DNA of 64,000 bases from NCBI GenBank assembly GCA_913064945.1, contig CAJYAN010000001.1:1-64000 (forward strand). Direction: 5' to 3'. Under the pieces are notes generated by a model, which saw nothing but the letters and a program-made list of their open reading frames with translations, ran no database searches and was not told the DNA's origin. Numbering within the stretch: the first letter of the stretch is position 1; every line of letters begins with the position of its first letter. Shown here piece after piece: positions 28,134 to 38,245 of this stretch. This DNA is from an uncultured Gammaproteobacteria bacterium (GTDB lineage: Bacteria > Pseudomonadota > Gammaproteobacteria > UBA6429 > Thiohalophilaceae). Made by a program: the position numbers and the translations under genes.

Positions 28134-28666
28134 AACAAGATGAACCTGTTGTTGATGTCTTTCTGCAACCGGGCGATTTTTATTTCGGTGGTAGAGATGT
28201 ACGTATCAGAACTTTGCTAGGTTCCTGTATATCGATTGTTATGTGGCACCCGAGGTTATTGATCGGTGGTATGTGCCATTACATGCTGGCTTCAAGGGGA
28301 AAAAATTTTTCGAATCTGGATGGCCGCTATGGCGATGAAGCGATTCTGAAGTTCTTTATTGAAGCAATTCGAAATAACTCAAACCCCAATGACTATATAG
28401 TGAAGATATTTGGTGGGGGAAAAATGCTTACAAGGTCTAAGGTCCATGTACCCTGCGCTGACAAACATTGCGATGAGGTAATTGATACGTGTAGGAATGT
28501 CTCATGCAAAAATGTGGTTAAAGGGGTATCTCTATTGGAAGATTATGGTTTTTCTATCAGTTCGAAAGACCTGGGTGGAACCGTTTCCAGAACGATTATA
28601 TTTGATATATCGAGCGGCGATGTCTGGGTACGAAAAAATGCCGGCGCGCAGAATGATAAAAAATAA
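28130..28666 (+). CDS. cheD: Chemoreceptor glutamine deamidase CheD
   Basis: 178 aa. CheD deamidates receptor glutamines to glutamates. Motifs: [20 protein letters not shown] with the catalytic Cys (C in GSC) and, shortly after, the catalytic His (CHYML); KIFGGGKML follows, and the late segment [20 protein letters not shown] carries the conserved GG..R. The start overlaps cheR by four bases, and cheB follows 11 bases later. Because enterobacteria lack CheD, this marks the older, wider type of adaptation system. Confidence 0.94.
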   Translation: MKQDEPVVDVFLQPGDFYFGGRDVRIRTLLGSCISIVMWHPRLLIGGMCHYMLASRGKNFSNLDGRYGDEAILKFFIEAIRNNSNPNDYIVKIFGGGKMLTRSKVHVPCADKHCDEVIDTCRNVSCKNVVKGVSLLEDYGFSISSKDLGGTVSRTIIFDISSGDVWVRKNAGAQNDKK

Positions 28667-28677
28667 CAGGCGTATTT

Positions 28678-29748
28678 ATGGGAAAAATAAATGTACTGCT
28701 AGTTGATGACTCCGCCGTGGTTCGTCAGGTTTTACAGGCTGTGTTGAACCGCGACTCAGCCATCAATGTGATCGGGGCAGTATCTGACCCAATTTTTGCG
28801 ATGAATCGCATGGCTGCGCAGTGGCCTGATGTGATCGTCCTTGATGTGGAAATGCCGCGCATGGATGGCATCACCTTTCTGAAAAAAATCATGGCGGAGC
28901 ATCCAACGCCAGTCGTGATTTGCTCCACCCTGACTGAGAAAGGTGCTGAGACAACGATGAATGCGCTTGCCTCGGGTGCTGTTAGTATTGTGACAAAGCC
29001 AAAAATGGGTTTGAAAAATTTTCTCGAAGATGCCGCCAGCGATATTATTCAGGCGGTTAAGGCAGCGTCACGTGCGAATGTGGCCAATCTCCGCACGGGC
29101 TCAATCCCGGTGCAGCCCAAGCTGAGTGCAGATGAAGTGCTTCGCCCAGCCGGGCTGGCTATGACGAAGACAACCGAGCATATAGCGGCCCTTGGTACGT
29201 CAACCGGTGGAACCCAGGCGTTGGAGGCTGTATTGACCGCATTACCAACGACGGCTCCGGGTATCGTCATTGTCCAGCACATGCCGGAGAAATTTACCGC
29301 CTCCTTCGCCGAAAGGCTTGATTCCTTATGCGAGATTCGTGTCAAGGAAGCGTGTAACAATGATCGTGTCTTGCCCGGCCAGGCCTTGATTGCCCCGGGC
29401 GGTAAACACATGATGTTGACACGTAACGGGTCGCAGTATCATGTTGAAGTGATCAATGGTCCACTGGTAAATCGTCATAAACCCTCCGTCGATGTGCTGT
29501 TTCGTTCAGTCGCAAAATTCGCCGGCAAGAATGCTGTAGGTTTTATTATGACGGGTATGGGGGACGATGGTGCTCGTGGGCTTAAAGAAATGCGTCAGGC
29601 GGGTGCCTCAACGGTCGCGCAGGATGAGAGCTCCTGTGTTGTCTTTGGTATGCCGAAAGAGGCGATTGCGATTGATGCGGCAGAGAAGGTTATGCCACTT
29701 AGTAATATTCCCGCGGAGATCATGCGCTATGCCCACTTGCGAGGCTAG
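28678..29748 (+). CDS. cheB: Chemotaxis methylesterase CheB
   Basis: 356 aa. Receiver domain (1-125) with [13 protein letters not shown] and [13 protein letters not shown] (phospho-acceptor Asp), then a linker, then the CheB catalytic domain. Active-site residues: Ser in [11 protein letters not shown], His in [14 protein letters not shown], Asp in [11 protein letters not shown]. It removes receptor methyl groups when activated by CheA, opposing CheR, and also deamidates. It ends the che operon; the next gene (tatC) converges from the right with 114 bases between. Confidence 0.96.
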   Translation: MGKINVLLVDDSAVVRQVLQAVLNRDSAINVIGAVSDPIFAMNRMAAQWPDVIVLDVEMPRMDGITFLKKIMAEHPTPVVICSTLTEKGAETTMNALASGAVSIVTKPKMGLKNFLEDAASDIIQAVKAASRANVANLRTGSIPVQPKLSADEVLRPAGLAMTKTTEHIAALGTSTGGTQALEAVLTALPTTAPGIVIVQHMPEKFTASFAERLDSLCEIRVKEACNNDRVLPGQALIAPGGKHMMLTRNGSQYHVEVINGPLVNRHKPSVDVLFRSVAKFAGKNAVGFIMTGMGDDGARGLKEMRQAGASTVAQDESSCVVFGMPKEAIAIDAAEKVMPLSNIPAEIMRYAHLRG

Positions 29749-29862
29749 CCGCCTTCGCCGTAGACCTCTATTAATTTAAAGGTTCTGCTTGAGGCGTATT
29801 CGTTGATAAAATGACTACCATGGTAGCAACGCCAAAACCATGGTGGCGGTGATCGCTTCATT

Positions 29863-30735
29863 TTATTCTTTTGGCTTGTCCTGACCGAGATTTTCTTCCT
29901 CTGCAATTGCAGCATCCAGTTCGTCATCCAGGTCGGTCTCGCCAGCCTCTTCTTCGTTTTGATCTTCGGATTCGCTACGATCCTGTTCACGGCGTTTTAG
30001 AATAAGACGGGAGAAGAACAGGCCGGTCTCGAATAACATCCACATGGGGACGGCCAGCAGTGTCTGCGAAATAACGTCTGGTGGTGTCAGTAACATGCCA
30101 ACGACAAAGGCGGCGACGATGATATAAGGCCGTTTTGCGCTGAGGCTATCCGGGTTGGTGATACCGGCGAGGACCAGCAGTATCGTGGCGATGGGGATCT
30201 CAAAGGCAACACCGAAGGCAAAAAACAACTTGAGTACAAAGTCCAGGTACTTGCTGATATCGGTCATAACCGCGACGCCATGTGGTGCGGTGGCGGTTAA
30301 AAATTTAAAGACAAGCGGGAATACAACGAAATAGGCAAAGGCCATACCGACATAAAATAAAACAATACTGGAAACCAGCAAAGGGAAGGCCAGACGTTTC
30401 TCATGTCGGTAGAGACCTGGTGCAATGAAACTCCATGCCTGATAAAGCAGCATCGGGATGGAAATAAAGATAGCCAGTACCAGCGTTAGCTTTACCGGTG
30501 TAAAAAAAGGTGAAGCGACATCGGTGGCAATCATACTGCCGCCTTTCGGCAGGTGTGAGACCAGTGGTTCGGCGAGATAGGTATAGAGGTCGTTGGCGAA
30601 ATAGAATAAACCAAGGAAGACAATCAGGATCGTCGCGACGACGCGAATCATACGATCGCGTAATTCAATCAGATGAGCAAGCAGGGGGAGTTCCTGCTGT
30701 GCCTGGGATGAGTCTGAATCAGGCTTTGGGCTCAT
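29863..30735 (-). CDS. tatC: Sec-independent translocase TatC
   Basis: 290 aa with six membrane helices; it forms the receptor for twin-arginine signal peptides together with TatB. Conserved pieces: [18 protein letters not shown] at the N-terminus, [30 protein letters not shown] and [15 protein letters not shown]. The C-terminal tail after the sixth helix is long and acidic (about 245-290). It overlaps tatB by 17 bases. Likely clients in this window are the HiPIP (3056) and the cupredoxin at 53035. Confidence 0.96.
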   Translation of the reverse strand: MSPKPDSDSSQAQQELPLLAHLIELRDRMIRVVATILIVFLGLFYFANDLYTYLAEPLVSHLPKGGSMIATDVASPFFTPVKLTLVLAIFISIPMLLYQAWSFIAPGLYRHEKRLAFPLLVSSIVLFYVGMAFAYFVVFPLVFKFLTATAPHGVAVMTDISKYLDFVLKLFFAFGVAFEIPIATILLVLAGITNPDSLSAKRPYIIVAAFVVGMLLTPPDVISQTLLAVPMWMLFETGLFFSRLILKRREQDRSESEDQNEEEAGETDLDDELDAAIAEEENLGQDKPKE

Positions 30736-31288
30736 GGGTTACAGGTGTTTCCGTGGTTTTTGTTGTCGGGGCTTCCGCCTTGGCAGGGGTGGGTTCATCA
30801 TCAATAGCCCTGACTTCAGACTCAGTATGCCTGTCGTCAGGTATTTGCGTGTTTTCTGTTGTCGGAGCTTCCGCCCTGGCAGGGCTGGGTTCATCGTCAA
30901 CAGCCTTGACCTCAGACGCAGTAATCTTGTTTTCTGGTGTTTGCGTGGTTTTCTTTGTTGCTGTTTTCGCCTCGCTGACACTGGGCTCGTCATCAATAGC
31001 CTTCACCTGATAATCGGGCTCAGAATAATCTTCATCCTCCAGGGTAAAGTGGTCTGTATTCATGATCTGCTTGATTTCATCCAGGCCCACATTATTTTCA
31101 ATCGCCTTGCGCAGTTCTTCCTGTTTCAGCTCTGCGCCTACGTCGGCTTTGACCTGATTGATAAAACGACGCGTCCGTCCCACCCAGACGCCCAGGGTAC
31201 GGGCGACTTCCGGCAGGCGCTCAGGACCAATCACCACCAGTCCAACGACGCCGATTAACACAATTTCCCAGAAGCCGATATCAAACAT
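30719..31288 (-). CDS. tatB: Sec-independent translocase TatB with repeated tail
   Basis: 189 aa. The conserved N-terminus [20 protein letters not shown] with GPERLPEV gives one membrane helix and an amphipathic helix (about 1-60), as in all TatB. The C-terminal tail (95-189) is three tandem units of 31-32 residues, each opening [27 protein letters not shown] and continuing with an Ala/Thr/Glu-rich stretch. It is disordered by composition and not needed for the known core function. It is the second tat gene; tatC overlaps by 17 bases. Confidence 0.94.
   Translation of the reverse strand: MFDIGFWEIVLIGVVGLVVIGPERLPEVARTLGVWVGRTRRFINQVKADVGAELKQEELRKAIENNVGLDEIKQIMNTDHFTLEDEDYSEPDYQVKAIDDEPSVSEAKTATKKTTQTPENKITASEVKAVDDEPSPARAEAPTTENTQIPDDRHTESEVRAIDDEPTPAKAEAPTTKTTETPVTHEPKA
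30722..31006 (-). repeat. Three tandem ~96-bp repeats within tatB
   Basis: The repeated protein units of the TatB tail (residues 95-126, 127-158, 159-189) correspond to 31006-30911, 30910-30815 and 30814-30722. Bases are similar as well as residues, so they arose by duplication. Units two and three are closer to each other than to unit one. Such repeats can change copy number by slippage. Confidence 0.75.
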
Positions 31289-31368
31289 GATTAAATCCGG
31301 TAGCGAGTTTCGAGGGAAAAGTTTCGAGGAAAATCAAACTCGATCCTAGGGCCTCGTCACTAATATTA

Positions 31369-31593
31369 TTAGGCCTTGTCTTCTTTCTTATGGGCCTCAC
31401 CCTCAATGGTGGTGCCTTCATGGGCTTCATTTTTTTCAAGTTTCTCGGTCTTGGCATCTTCTTCCTTGACGGCATTCTTGAAGCCCTTGACCGCAGCACC
31501 CAGGTCTGACCCAACATTGCGCAAACGCTTGGCGCCAAACAGTACCAGAACGATGACCAGAATAATTAATAACTGCCAGATACTAATACCCAT
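31369..31593 (-). CDS. tatA: Sec-independent translocase TatA
   Basis: 74 aa: a single N-terminal membrane helix ([19 protein letters not shown]), a hinge glycine, then an amphipathic helix ([20 protein letters not shown]) and a charged tail. TatA polymerises to form the pore when a client is bound. FGAKRL is the family signature. It is the first tat gene, 21 bases after hit, with tatB 80 bases downstream. Confidence 0.95.
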   Translation of the reverse strand: MGISIWQLLIILVIVLVLFGAKRLRNVGSDLGAAVKGFKNAVKEEDAKTEKLEKNEAHEGTTIEGEAHKKEDKA

Positions 31594-31614
31594 GTTATGT
31601 ACTCCTTCTAAAAA

Positions 31615-31953
31615 TTAATCAAAGCCAGGTAGTTTACTACCGCCCAGCAAATGTATGTGCAGGTGGAAAATAATCTGTCCGCCACCCTGGCCGGTATTGA
31701 TAATAGTACGAAAGCCGTCTTTCAGCCCCTGATTTTTTGCGATCTCAGGCAGCAGGCGTAACATATGTGCCATGAGCGGGTCGTCCTCCGTGCCGACTTC
31801 GTTGAGGCTGACGATATGCTTTTTTGGCACCATCAGCAAATGGACATCAGCCTTCGGGTTGATATCATTAAAGACGAGCACCTGTTCGTCCTCATAAATC
31901 TTGTCCGACGGTATCTCTCCGGCAATGATTTTACAAAACAGGCATTCGCTCAT
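31615..31953 (-). CDS. HIT-family nucleotide hydrolase (HINT type)
   Basis: 112 aa. The histidine triad HLHIHLLGG lies at about 97-105, and [19 protein letters not shown] at the N-terminus is typical of the bacterial HINT branch (HinT/YcfF), which cleaves AMP-lysine and aminoacyl-AMP-like phosphoramidates. The start overlaps the hisE stop by four bases, which is the usual his-hit-tat arrangement of gammaproteobacteria. The role in the his operon is not known. It ends 21 bases before the tatA start. Confidence 0.95.
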   Translation of the reverse strand: MSECLFCKIIAGEIPSDKIYEDEQVLVFNDINPKADVHLLMVPKKHIVSLNEVGTEDDPLMAHMLRLLPEIAKNQGLKDGFRTIINTGQGGGQIIFHLHIHLLGGSKLPGFD

Positions 31954-32270
31954 GATTTTTCCCGACGGGCCTTTTCTTCCAGGCCCGAGAGACCAAAACG
32001 CCGCGCCAGCTCGTTTAAAACATCCTCTGCGCTTAAACCCTGTTGCGATAACATCACCAGAGTATGGAACCAGAGGTCTGCGGTCTCATAGACAATTTTT
32101 TGTTTCTCACCATCTTTGGCCGCCATGACGGTCTCGGTGGCCTCTTCGCCGATCTTTTTCAGAATGGTATCCAGGCCCTTGCTGTAGAGTTTTGCAACAT
32201 ACGAGCTATCCGGGTCCGCGCCTTTGCGCTGCTCCAGAACCTCAGTTAGTTGTTGCAGGATATCGTTCAT
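31950..32270 (-). CDS. hisE: Phosphoribosyl-ATP pyrophosphatase HisE
   Basis: 106 aa, a separate HisE (not fused to HisI as in enterobacteria). It releases pyrophosphate from PR-ATP, the second histidine-pathway step. All-helical MazG-like fold with [31 protein letters not shown] and [13 protein letters not shown], the acidic residues of which bind magnesium. It sits 37 bases after hisI and overlaps hit by four bases. Confidence 0.96.
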   Translation of the reverse strand: MNDILQQLTEVLEQRKGADPDSSYVAKLYSKGLDTILKKIGEEATETVMAAKDGEKQKIVYETADLWFHTLVMLSQQGLSAEDVLNELARRFGLSGLEEKARREKS

Positions 32271-32307
32271 TTATTCAGCTTCCCGTGGGTTAGATGAGAG
32301 GGCCAGG

Positions 32308-32694
32308 CTATTTATATATTTCATCTGGATCCTTGAGTACCGGCTCAACTTCAACCCATTGTTTATCCTGCAGTTGCTTGTAAAAACAGCGCTCGCGTCC
32401 GGTATGACACGCGATGCCGCCTACTTGTTCAATCTGCAGCAAAATAACATCATTATCGCAATCGAGACGAATATCCTTAATGTGCTGCACGTGTCCAGAC
32501 TCCTCGCCCTTGCGCCACAGCTTGCTGCGTGAGCGGGACCAGTAAATGGCGCGACCCTCGTCAACCGATAAGGCCAGAGACTCACGGTTCATCCAGGCGA
32601 ACATTAATACTTTACCCGAGACATGGTCCTGGGCGATCACGGGTACCAGGCCATCGGCGGTCCATTTTATGTCATCGAGCCATTGAGTCGTCAT
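32308..32694 (-). CDS. hisI: Phosphoribosyl-AMP cyclohydrolase HisI
   Basis: 128 aa, a separate PR-AMP cyclohydrolase for the third histidine step. Landmarks: [57 protein letters not shown] and [11 protein letters not shown]. The aspartates of LDCDND and the cysteines at CD, ACH and RC bind Mg and Zn. Length is normal. It is downstream of hisF with a repeat (32710-32802) in the gap between them. Confidence 0.96.
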   Translation of the reverse strand: MTTQWLDDIKWTADGLVPVIAQDHVSGKVLMFAWMNRESLALSVDEGRAIYWSRSRSKLWRKGEESGHVQHIKDIRLDCDNDVILLQIEQVGGIACHTGRERCFYKQLQDKQWVEVEPVLKDPDEIYK

Positions 32695-32709
32695 GTAAAA
32701 AAGCCTTTT

Positions 32710-32802
32710 AACCGTAAAGGCGCGAAGGACGCAAAAGAGTAGAATAATGTTTTTTGTTCATATCTATGTATTTCTCTTTGCGACGTAGCGCCATTGCGTT
32801 AA
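32710..32802. repeat. Palindromic repeat between hisI and hisF, copy A
   Basis: A unit of about 93 bp. The left end TAAAGGCGCGAAGGACGCAAAAG and right end CTTTGCGACGTAGCGCCATTGCGTTAA are near inverted repeats built from GCGCAAAG-type words. It lies downstream of hisF and has no coding frame. It is related to the element at 33597-33688 on the other side of hisF. Confidence 0.65.
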
Positions 32803-32807
32803 TGATT

Positions 32808-33581
32808 TTATAAACGCATTTCGATACCTGCAGCGGCCATGCTCTGCTTGGCTTCCAGGATGCTGTATTCACCAAAGTGGAAAATGCTCGCTGCCAGCAC
32901 GGCATCGGCGTGGCCTTCCTTGACCCCTGCCGTAAGGTGGTCAAGATTGCCGACGCCGCCGGAGGCAATGACAGGCACCCGGACGGCATCAGAAATAGCA
33001 CGGGTCAGTTCCAGGTCAAAGCCGATCTTGGTGCCATCACGGTCCATGCTGGTCAGTAATATCTCGCCAGCGCCATAATCCACCATTTTAATGGCCCATT
33101 CAATGGCATCAATCCCGGTGGATTTGCGGCCACCGTGGGTGAAGATTTCCCAGCGGCCGGGCTCACCCTGGTCGCCAACGCGCTTGGCGTCAATGGCCAC
33201 CACGATACACTGGCTACCGAACTTCTCGGCCGCCTCACGGACAAATTCCGGGTTAAAAACCGCCGCCGTATTTATTGCAACCTTGTCAGCACCGGCATTG
33301 AGCATGCGGCGCACATCTTCGACCTTGCGGATACCGCCGCCGACGGTTAGGGGGATAAAGACCTGGCCGGCGACTTCTTCGACCACATGCACCATGGTCT
33401 CGCGGTCATCGGAGCTGGCGGTAATGTCGAGAAATGTAATTTCGTCGGCACCCTGTTCATCATAACGACGTGCGACTTCCACCGGGTCACCGGCATCGCG
33501 GATATCGACAAACTGAACGCCCTTGACGACGCGGCCGTTATCGACATCTAAACAAGGAATTATGCGTTTCGCCAAACCCAT
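32808..33581 (-). CDS. hisF: Imidazole glycerol phosphate synthase subunit HisF
   Basis: 257 aa TIM barrel that, with HisH, converts PRFAR to IGP and AICAR. The start [21 protein letters not shown] is the family N-terminus with the first catalytic Asp (DVD); the frame is open to 33638 but the extra residues lie in a repeat. The second catalytic Asp is in [20 protein letters not shown]-like and [13 protein letters not shown] segments bind phosphates. It is flanked by two copies of a palindromic repeat, so it is slightly separated from hisA and hisI. Confidence 0.96.
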   Translation of the reverse strand: MGLAKRIIPCLDVDNGRVVKGVQFVDIRDAGDPVEVARRYDEQGADEITFLDITASSDDRETMVHVVEEVAGQVFIPLTVGGGIRKVEDVRRMLNAGADKVAINTAAVFNPEFVREAAEKFGSQCIVVAIDAKRVGDQGEPGRWEIFTHGGRKSTGIDAIEWAIKMVDYGAGEILLTSMDRDGTKIGFDLELTRAISDAVRVPVIASGGVGNLDHLTAGVKEGHADAVLAASIFHFGEYSILEAKQSMAAAGIEMRL

Positions 33582-33596
33582 GATAAGCCTATCTAC

Positions 33597-33688
33597 AACG
33601 CAAAGGCGCAGTGGCGCAAAGGATATCGAAATCAGCATTCTGTAATGTTATAAACATTTTTCTTCGTGTCTTAGCATCTCTGCGTTAA
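33597..33688. repeat. Palindromic repeat between hisF and hisA, copy B
   Basis: About 92 bp, beginning AACGCAAAGGCGCAGTGGCGC and ending TCTCTGCGTTAA; the two ends pair through CGCAAAG/CTCTGCG words. The middle is AT-rich. It resembles the element at 32710-32802 in length and ends. Words of this type (AACGCAAAGGCGC) occur as scattered repeats in many bacterial genomes. Confidence 0.65.
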
Positions 33689-33697
33689 AAATAATAG

Positions 33698-34435
33698 TTA
33701 CCCGTTTTGCTCATCGGCGTATTTCTGTGCCTCGGCGAAGTCGAGTGTGCCTTCGTATATGGCGCGCCCGGTGATGGCGCCCATGATGCCTTCGTCCGCG
33801 ACGGCGCATAACTTTTTAATATCATCCATATTGGTGATACCACCTGAGGCGATGACCGGAATGCGGACCGCCTGCGCCAGCTTGACCGTGGCCTCGACGT
33901 TGACGCCGCTCATCATGCCGTCGCGGCCAATATCGGTGTAGATAATGGCTTCGACGCCATCGTTTTCAAAGTGCTGCGCCAGGTCAATGACGTCGTGTTT
34001 GGACAGCTTTGACCAGCCGTCGATGGCGACTTTGCCGTCCTTGGCGTCCAGGCCGACAATAATGTGGCCGGGGAACTCCAGACAGATTTCATTGACAAAA
34101 TGCGGCGTACTGACGGCCTTGGTGCCGATAATGACGTATTGAACACCCGCATCCAGATAGGTTTGAATGGTGTCCTCGTCGCGGATACCACCGCCAATCT
34201 GAATCGAAAGGTCGGGATAGGCCTCGGCGATGGCGTGGACGACCTCGGCATTGACCGGTCTGCCTTCGAAGGCGCCGTTGAGGTCGACAATATGCAGGCG
34301 GCGGGCACCGGCCTCCACCCATTTGGCGGCAATAGCCACCGGGTCGTCGGAGAAAATGGTCTCGTCTTCCATACGACCCTGGCGCAGGCGTACACACTTA
34401 CCGTCTTTTAGATCAATGGCGGGAATAATCAGCAT
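33698..34435 (-). CDS. hisA: ProFAR isomerase HisA
   Basis: 245 aa TIM barrel with the HisA start [20 protein letters not shown]. The catalytic aspartates are in PAIDLKDG and [25 protein letters not shown] and [12 protein letters not shown] are further signatures. It performs the fourth histidine step. Same fold as HisF, but clearly HisA by these motifs. It lies 32 bases after hisH. Confidence 0.97.
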   Translation of the reverse strand: MLIIPAIDLKDGKCVRLRQGRMEDETIFSDDPVAIAAKWVEAGARRLHIVDLNGAFEGRPVNAEVVHAIAEAYPDLSIQIGGGIRDEDTIQTYLDAGVQYVIIGTKAVSTPHFVNEICLEFPGHIIVGLDAKDGKVAIDGWSKLSKHDVIDLAQHFENDGVEAIIYTDIGRDGMMSGVNVEATVKLAQAVRIPVIASGGITNMDDIKKLCAVADEGIMGAITGRAIYEGTLDFAEAQKYADEQNG

Positions 34436-34467
34436 GGTTGGTTTCCGTTTATCAATGTACCGTTGAA

Positions 34468-35121
34468 TTATGCCGGGTTGCCGTCCCAGCGTAAAAAATT
34501 GGCATACAGCTGTAAACCCACGTGCTGGCTCTTTTCCGGGTGAAACTGGGTGGCGAAGACATTATTGTGAGTCACTGCACTGCTAAAGCTTAGACCATAA
34601 TCGCAGGTGGCCGCGGTGATTGCCTGGTCCTCCGGCTGGACGTAATAACTATGTACGAAATAAAACCGGCTATCTTGCGGGATATCCTGCCACAGGGGGT
34701 GGTTGATGGTCTGGTGTACCTGATTCCAGCCCATATGAGGGACCTTGAGGCGTTCGCCGCTAATCGGGTCATGCAGGTTGTCACCAAAATACCCGACCCG
34801 GCCAGGGAAGATGCCGAGGCAGTCGGTACCGCCGTTTTCGACGCTGTGTTGCATCAGGGCCTGCATGCCGACACAGACACCGAGCAGCGGGGTACCGGCG
34901 TCGACGACCTCACGCACTGCCTGGTCAAAGCCCAGGCGTCTGATTTCCGCCATGCAGTCACGAATCGCGCCCACCCCGGGCAGGACGACGCGATCCGCCC
35001 TGATGACCTCGGCCGGGTCGGCGCTAACCACGACGCGACTATCCACGGCGACCTTTTCCAGGGCCTTGGCAACGGAGTGGAGGTTACCCATGCCGTAATC
35101 AATGACTGCAACAGTATTCAT
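34468..35121 (-). CDS. hisH: Imidazole glycerol phosphate synthase subunit HisH
   Basis: 217 aa class I glutamine amidotransferase that supplies ammonia to His[13 protein letters not shown] is the family start; the catalytic Cys is in [12 protein letters not shown], the His-Glu pair in [13 protein letters not shown]. Oxyanion-strand PGVGAIRDC also is present. It is 27 bases downstream of hisB and precedes hisA. Confidence 0.97.
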   Translation of the reverse strand: MNTVAVIDYGMGNLHSVAKALEKVAVDSRVVVSADPAEVIRADRVVLPGVGAIRDCMAEIRRLGFDQAVREVVDAGTPLLGVCVGMQALMQHSVENGGTDCLGIFPGRVGYFGDNLHDPISGERLKVPHMGWNQVHQTINHPLWQDIPQDSRFYFVHSYYVQPEDQAITAATCDYGLSFSSAVTHNNVFATQFHPEKSQHVGLQLYANFLRWDGNPA

Positions 35122-35148
35122 AGTGCTACATATATAAGGAGTGTTGAG

Positions 35149-35742
35149 TTACAGGCTACCCTTGGTAGAGGGTGTGATACCGGCCATTCGCGGGTCCGCC
35201 TCCAGTGCCATACGCAGGGCACGGCCAAAGGCCTTGAAAACAGTCTCGGCAATATGGTGGGCATTTTTGCCGCGCAGGCAGTCAATATGCAGAGTGACCT
35301 GGGCGTGATTGACAAAGCCCTGGAAAAACTCTTTTAACAAATCCACATCGAAATCGCCAATACGGGCGCGAGGGTAATCAACGCCATATTCCAGGCCGGG
35401 ACGCCCGGAGAAGTCGACAACGACGCGGGAGAGGGCCTCGTCCAGGGGGACATAGGCATGACCATAACGGCGGATACCTTTTTTATCACCCATGGCCTGT
35501 GCAAAGGCCTGGCCGAGGCTGATACCGACATCTTCCACTGTATGGTGGGCGTCAATTTGCAGGTCACCGTTGGCCTTGATATCCAGGTCAATCAGGCCAT
35601 GGCGGGCGACCTGATCCAGCATATGTTCCAGAAAGGGGACTCCGGTGGCCATGTTCGCCTGGCCGCTGCCATCCAGATTAATGCCGATCTGGATCTGGGT
35701 CTCCAGGGTGTTACGTTCGATGTTGGCGGTACGTGACGCCAT
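35149..35742 (-). CDS. hisB: Imidazoleglycerol-phosphate dehydratase HisB
   Basis: 197 aa, the monofunctional dehydratase (the bifunctional enterobacterial HisB also has a phosphatase). Start at [16 protein letters not shown]; the open frame upstream to 35850 is not family-like. Metal-binding motifs: [27 protein letters not shown], and the later ENAHHIAE-like stretch [15 protein letters not shown]. It is the first his gene in this run; hisG, hisD and hisC are not in the window. The divergent fnr gene starts 167 bases away. Confidence 0.96.
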   Translation of the reverse strand: MASRTANIERNTLETQIQIGINLDGSGQANMATGVPFLEHMLDQVARHGLIDLDIKANGDLQIDAHHTVEDVGISLGQAFAQAMGDKKGIRRYGHAYVPLDEALSRVVVDFSGRPGLEYGVDYPRARIGDFDVDLLKEFFQGFVNHAQVTLHIDCLRGKNAHHIAETVFKAFGRALRMALEADPRMAGITPSTKGSL

Positions 35743-35908
35743 TTTTAGCTCCGTGGTGCTTTTTAAGTTGCATAGTTTCTGAACCGATATAGGATACAGG
35801 GATAGGGGGCAAGATAAAATAGAAAACTCGCTCAAACAAAACCGTTTCAAGCCCCTGTTAAGACGGTAGTTTTTGTTGCCTTGCCATGAACCGGAGTCAG
35901 TGCAGTTT

Positions 35909-36667
35909 ATGTCCGATCAAAAAGTTGTTGAAATTACGCAGGTTAGCCAGGCCTGCCGACGCTGTGGTCTGTACCACCTTTGCGGGCCTATGGGGCTGGA
36001 TGAAGGGGATATGGCCAAGCTTGATACGGTATTGAAGCGGCGGCATTCGCTACAAAAAGGTGATTATCTGTACCGTCTGGGAGAGCCATTTACGGCGATC
36101 TATGCCGTTCGCGCAGGTTCATTCAAAAGCTATACCCTGCTTGACGACGGTACTGACCAGATTACCGGTTTTCAGCTGGCGGGTGATTTATTGGGGCTGG
36201 GAGCCATTAGTACGAAAAAGCATACCAACGCGGCCAGGGCACTGGAAACGGCCAGTGTCTGCGAAATCCCCTTTGATCGTATCGAAAGTCTGGCTGGTGA
36301 AATTCCCGGCCTGCACTATCACCTGATGAGCCTGATGAGCGATGAAATACAGCACGATCAATGCAAACTGGTGCTGCTGGCAAAAATGTCGGCAGAGGCC
36401 AGATTAGCCACCTTTTTGTTGAATATCTCCGAGCGCCTGACTTCACGCGGATACTCCGCCTGTGAATTCAACCTGAGTATGTCGCGCAATGATATTGCCA
36501 ACCTATTAGGCATGGCGGTCGAGACTATTAGTCGCCTATTCAGCCAGTTTCAGGAGAGCGGGCTTTTACTCGCTAACCGCAAAGAAATTACCCTGCTTGA
36601 CCTCGATGGCTTACGCGCCATTACCTCCAGCTGCTCCGTTAAGTCCAACAACAGTCACGTCTCTTAA
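35909..36667 (+). CDS. fnr: FNR/ANR-type oxygen-sensing regulator
   Basis: 252 aa. Three N-terminal cysteines C16, C19 and C25 ([11 protein letters not shown]) and C118 (SVCEIPF) match the four ligands of the oxygen-labile [4Fe-4S] cluster of FNR. A cyclic-nucleotide-binding-type domain and dimer helix follow. The recognition helix ends [17 protein letters not shown]; Glu, Ser and Arg of ETISR are those that read TTGAT...ATCAA. A perfect box of that type lies before ccoN, directly downstream. I start at the ATG at 35909 (family-like); the frame is open to 35873. Confidence 0.95.
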   Translation: MSDQKVVEITQVSQACRRCGLYHLCGPMGLDEGDMAKLDTVLKRRHSLQKGDYLYRLGEPFTAIYAVRAGSFKSYTLLDDGTDQITGFQLAGDLLGLGAISTKKHTNAARALETASVCEIPFDRIESLAGEIPGLHYHLMSLMSDEIQHDQCKLVLLAKMSAEARLATFLLNISERLTSRGYSACEFNLSMSRNDIANLLGMAVETISRLFSQFQESGLLLANRKEITLLDLDGLRAITSSCSVKSNNSHVS

Positions 36668-36717
36668 TACACTCCCTGTTACGCTGTTAGTGAATTACGG
36701 AGATTACTTGATACTGG

Positions 36718-36731
36718 CTTGATCCAGATCA
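36718..36731. promoter_or_regulatory. FNR box upstream of ccoN
   Basis: TTGATCCAGATCAA is a perfect match to the FNR/ANR consensus TTGAT-N4-ATCAA. It is about 95 bases before the ccoN ATG and just after the fnr gene. With a class II promoter the start would fall near 36766. The regulator encoded upstream has the matching ETISR helix. Confidence 0.85.
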
Positions 36732-36781
36732 ATTCTCTATCTGCCTTTTTTAGCGACACTCTGAGCGGGGTGTCGATCAGG

Positions 36782-36797
36782 GATCAATTCCTTGATC
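36782..36797. promoter_or_regulatory. Second dyad GATCAA-TTCC-TTGATC near ccoN
   Basis: GATCAATTCCTTGATC is an exact 16-bp palindrome made of the FNR half-sites in the reverse order (ATCAA...TTGAT). It lies about 22 bases before the ccoN ATG, where it could lower expression or affect translation if something binds. Its order is not that of a normal FNR box, so its function is uncertain. Confidence 0.35.
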
Positions 36798-36818
36798 TAA
36801 CAACAAAAAGGGTGACCT

Positions 36819-38234
36819 ATGGATACACAAGATTCGTATAACTATAAGGTGGTCCGTCAGTTTTCAGTCATGACGGTGGTTTGGGGTATTGTCGGTATGA
36901 GTGTCGGTGTCCTGATTGCCGCGCAACTGGTCTGGCCGGAACTCAATTTTAACACGCCGTGGCTTACATACAGCCGCTTGCGTCCACTACATACCAACGC
37001 CGTTATTTTTGCCTTTGGGGGGTCGGCGCTGTTCGCAACGTCATACTATGTAGTACAGCGCACCTGTCAGGTGCGTCTGGCGTTTGACAGACTGGCCTCC
37101 TTTACCTTCTGGGGCTGGACACTCATCATTTTACTTGCCGCCGTTTCACTGCCCATGGGTTATACCACCGGCAAAGAGTATGCAGAGCTGGAATGGCCGA
37201 TCGACATTTTAATTGCCATTGTCTGGGTGTCATACGCGGTGGTTTTTTTTGGCACGATTCTAAAACGCAAAGTAAAACATATTTACGTTGCCAACTGGTT
37301 TTTTGCCGCCTTTATTCTTACCGTGGCCGTTCTGCATATTGTGAACAGTGCGGAGATACCGATAAGCCTGACAAAATCCTACTCCGTCTATCCCGGGACG
37401 ATCGATGCCATGGTGCAGTGGTGGTATGGCCATAATGCAGTAGGCTTCTTTTTGACAGCGGGCTTCCTTGGCATTATGTATTATTTTATTCCCAAGCAGG
37501 CCGAACGCCCTATTTATTCCTACCGCCTGTCCGTCGTTCACTTCTGGGCGCTGGTGTCGACCTACATGTGGGCGGGTCCACACCACTTGCAATACACAGC
37601 GCTACCCGATTGGGCGCAGTCACTGGGCATGGTGTTTTCGTTAATTCTGCTGGCACCATCTTGGGGTGGCATGATCAATGGCATTATGACGCTCTCCGGT
37701 GCCTGGCATAAGCTGCGTCACGACCCGATCCTTAAATTTCTAATCGTCTCGTTATCGTTTTACGGTATGAGTACCTTTGAAGGCCCGATGATGGCGATCA
37801 AGACCGTCAATGCGCTTTCACATTACACCGACTGGACCATCGGTCATGTGCATTCGGGTGCGCTTGGTTGGGTTGGCCTGGTCTCTATCGGTGCGATCTA
37901 CTTTTTAATCCCCAAGGTGTTTGGTCGTGAAGGTATGTACTCGACCAAACTGATTGAGACACATTTCTGGGTTGCGACCATTGGTATAGTTTTGTATATC
38001 GCCGCCATGTGGATCGCGGGTGTTATGGAAGGCCTGATGTGGAGAGCTGTCAACAGTGATGGCACATTGACCTACAGTTTTGTTGAGTCGCTTGAAGTCA
38101 CCTATCCCTTTTATGTTGTGCGTCTGATCGGAGGGCTGCTCTACCTCAGTGGTATGTTCCTCATGGCATACAATGTCTGGAAAACGATTGCAGGACCAAA
38201 AATGGTTAATGCAGCGATCCCGCAGAATGCATAA
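36819..38234 (+). CDS. ccoN: cbb3 oxidase catalytic subunit CcoN
   Basis: 471 aa, twelve membrane helices, the high-affinity oxygen-reducing subunit. Heme and copper ligands: His in [13 protein letters not shown] (low-spin heme), [10 protein letters not shown] and [10 protein letters not shown] (CuB), and [13 protein letters not shown] (two hemes). The tyrosine cross-link of cbb3 lies in the late helices ([14 protein letters not shown] context). Length is typical. It opens the ccoNOQP operon, with GGTGACCTATGG context at the start. Probably FNR-activated. Confidence 0.97.
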   Translation: MDTQDSYNYKVVRQFSVMTVVWGIVGMSVGVLIAAQLVWPELNFNTPWLTYSRLRPLHTNAVIFAFGGSALFATSYYVVQRTCQVRLAFDRLASFTFWGWTLIILLAAVSLPMGYTTGKEYAELEWPIDILIAIVWVSYAVVFFGTILKRKVKHIYVANWFFAAFILTVAVLHIVNSAEIPISLTKSYSVYPGTIDAMVQWWYGHNAVGFFLTAGFLGIMYYFIPKQAERPIYSYRLSVVHFWALVSTYMWAGPHHLQYTALPDWAQSLGMVFSLILLAPSWGGMINGIMTLSGAWHKLRHDPILKFLIVSLSFYGMSTFEGPMMAIKTVNALSHYTDWTIGHVHSGALGWVGLVSIGAIYFLIPKVFGREGMYSTKLIETHFWVATIGIVLYIAAMWIAGVMEGLMWRAVNSDGTLTYSFVESLEVTYPFYVVRLIGGLLYLSGMFLMAYNVWKTIAGPKMVNAAIPQNA

Positions 38235-38245
38235 GGAGAGTCAGC

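Noticed and set aside
29812-29850. CTACCATGGTAG palindrome between cheB and tatC
   Set aside because: It lacks a T run and a strong stem beyond the 12-bp palindrome, so I did not call it a terminator.
33053-35736. Open frames on the plus strand and alternative minus frames across the his genes
   Set aside because: They follow the codon pattern of HisA, HisF, HisH and HisB in other frames and encode no known domain.
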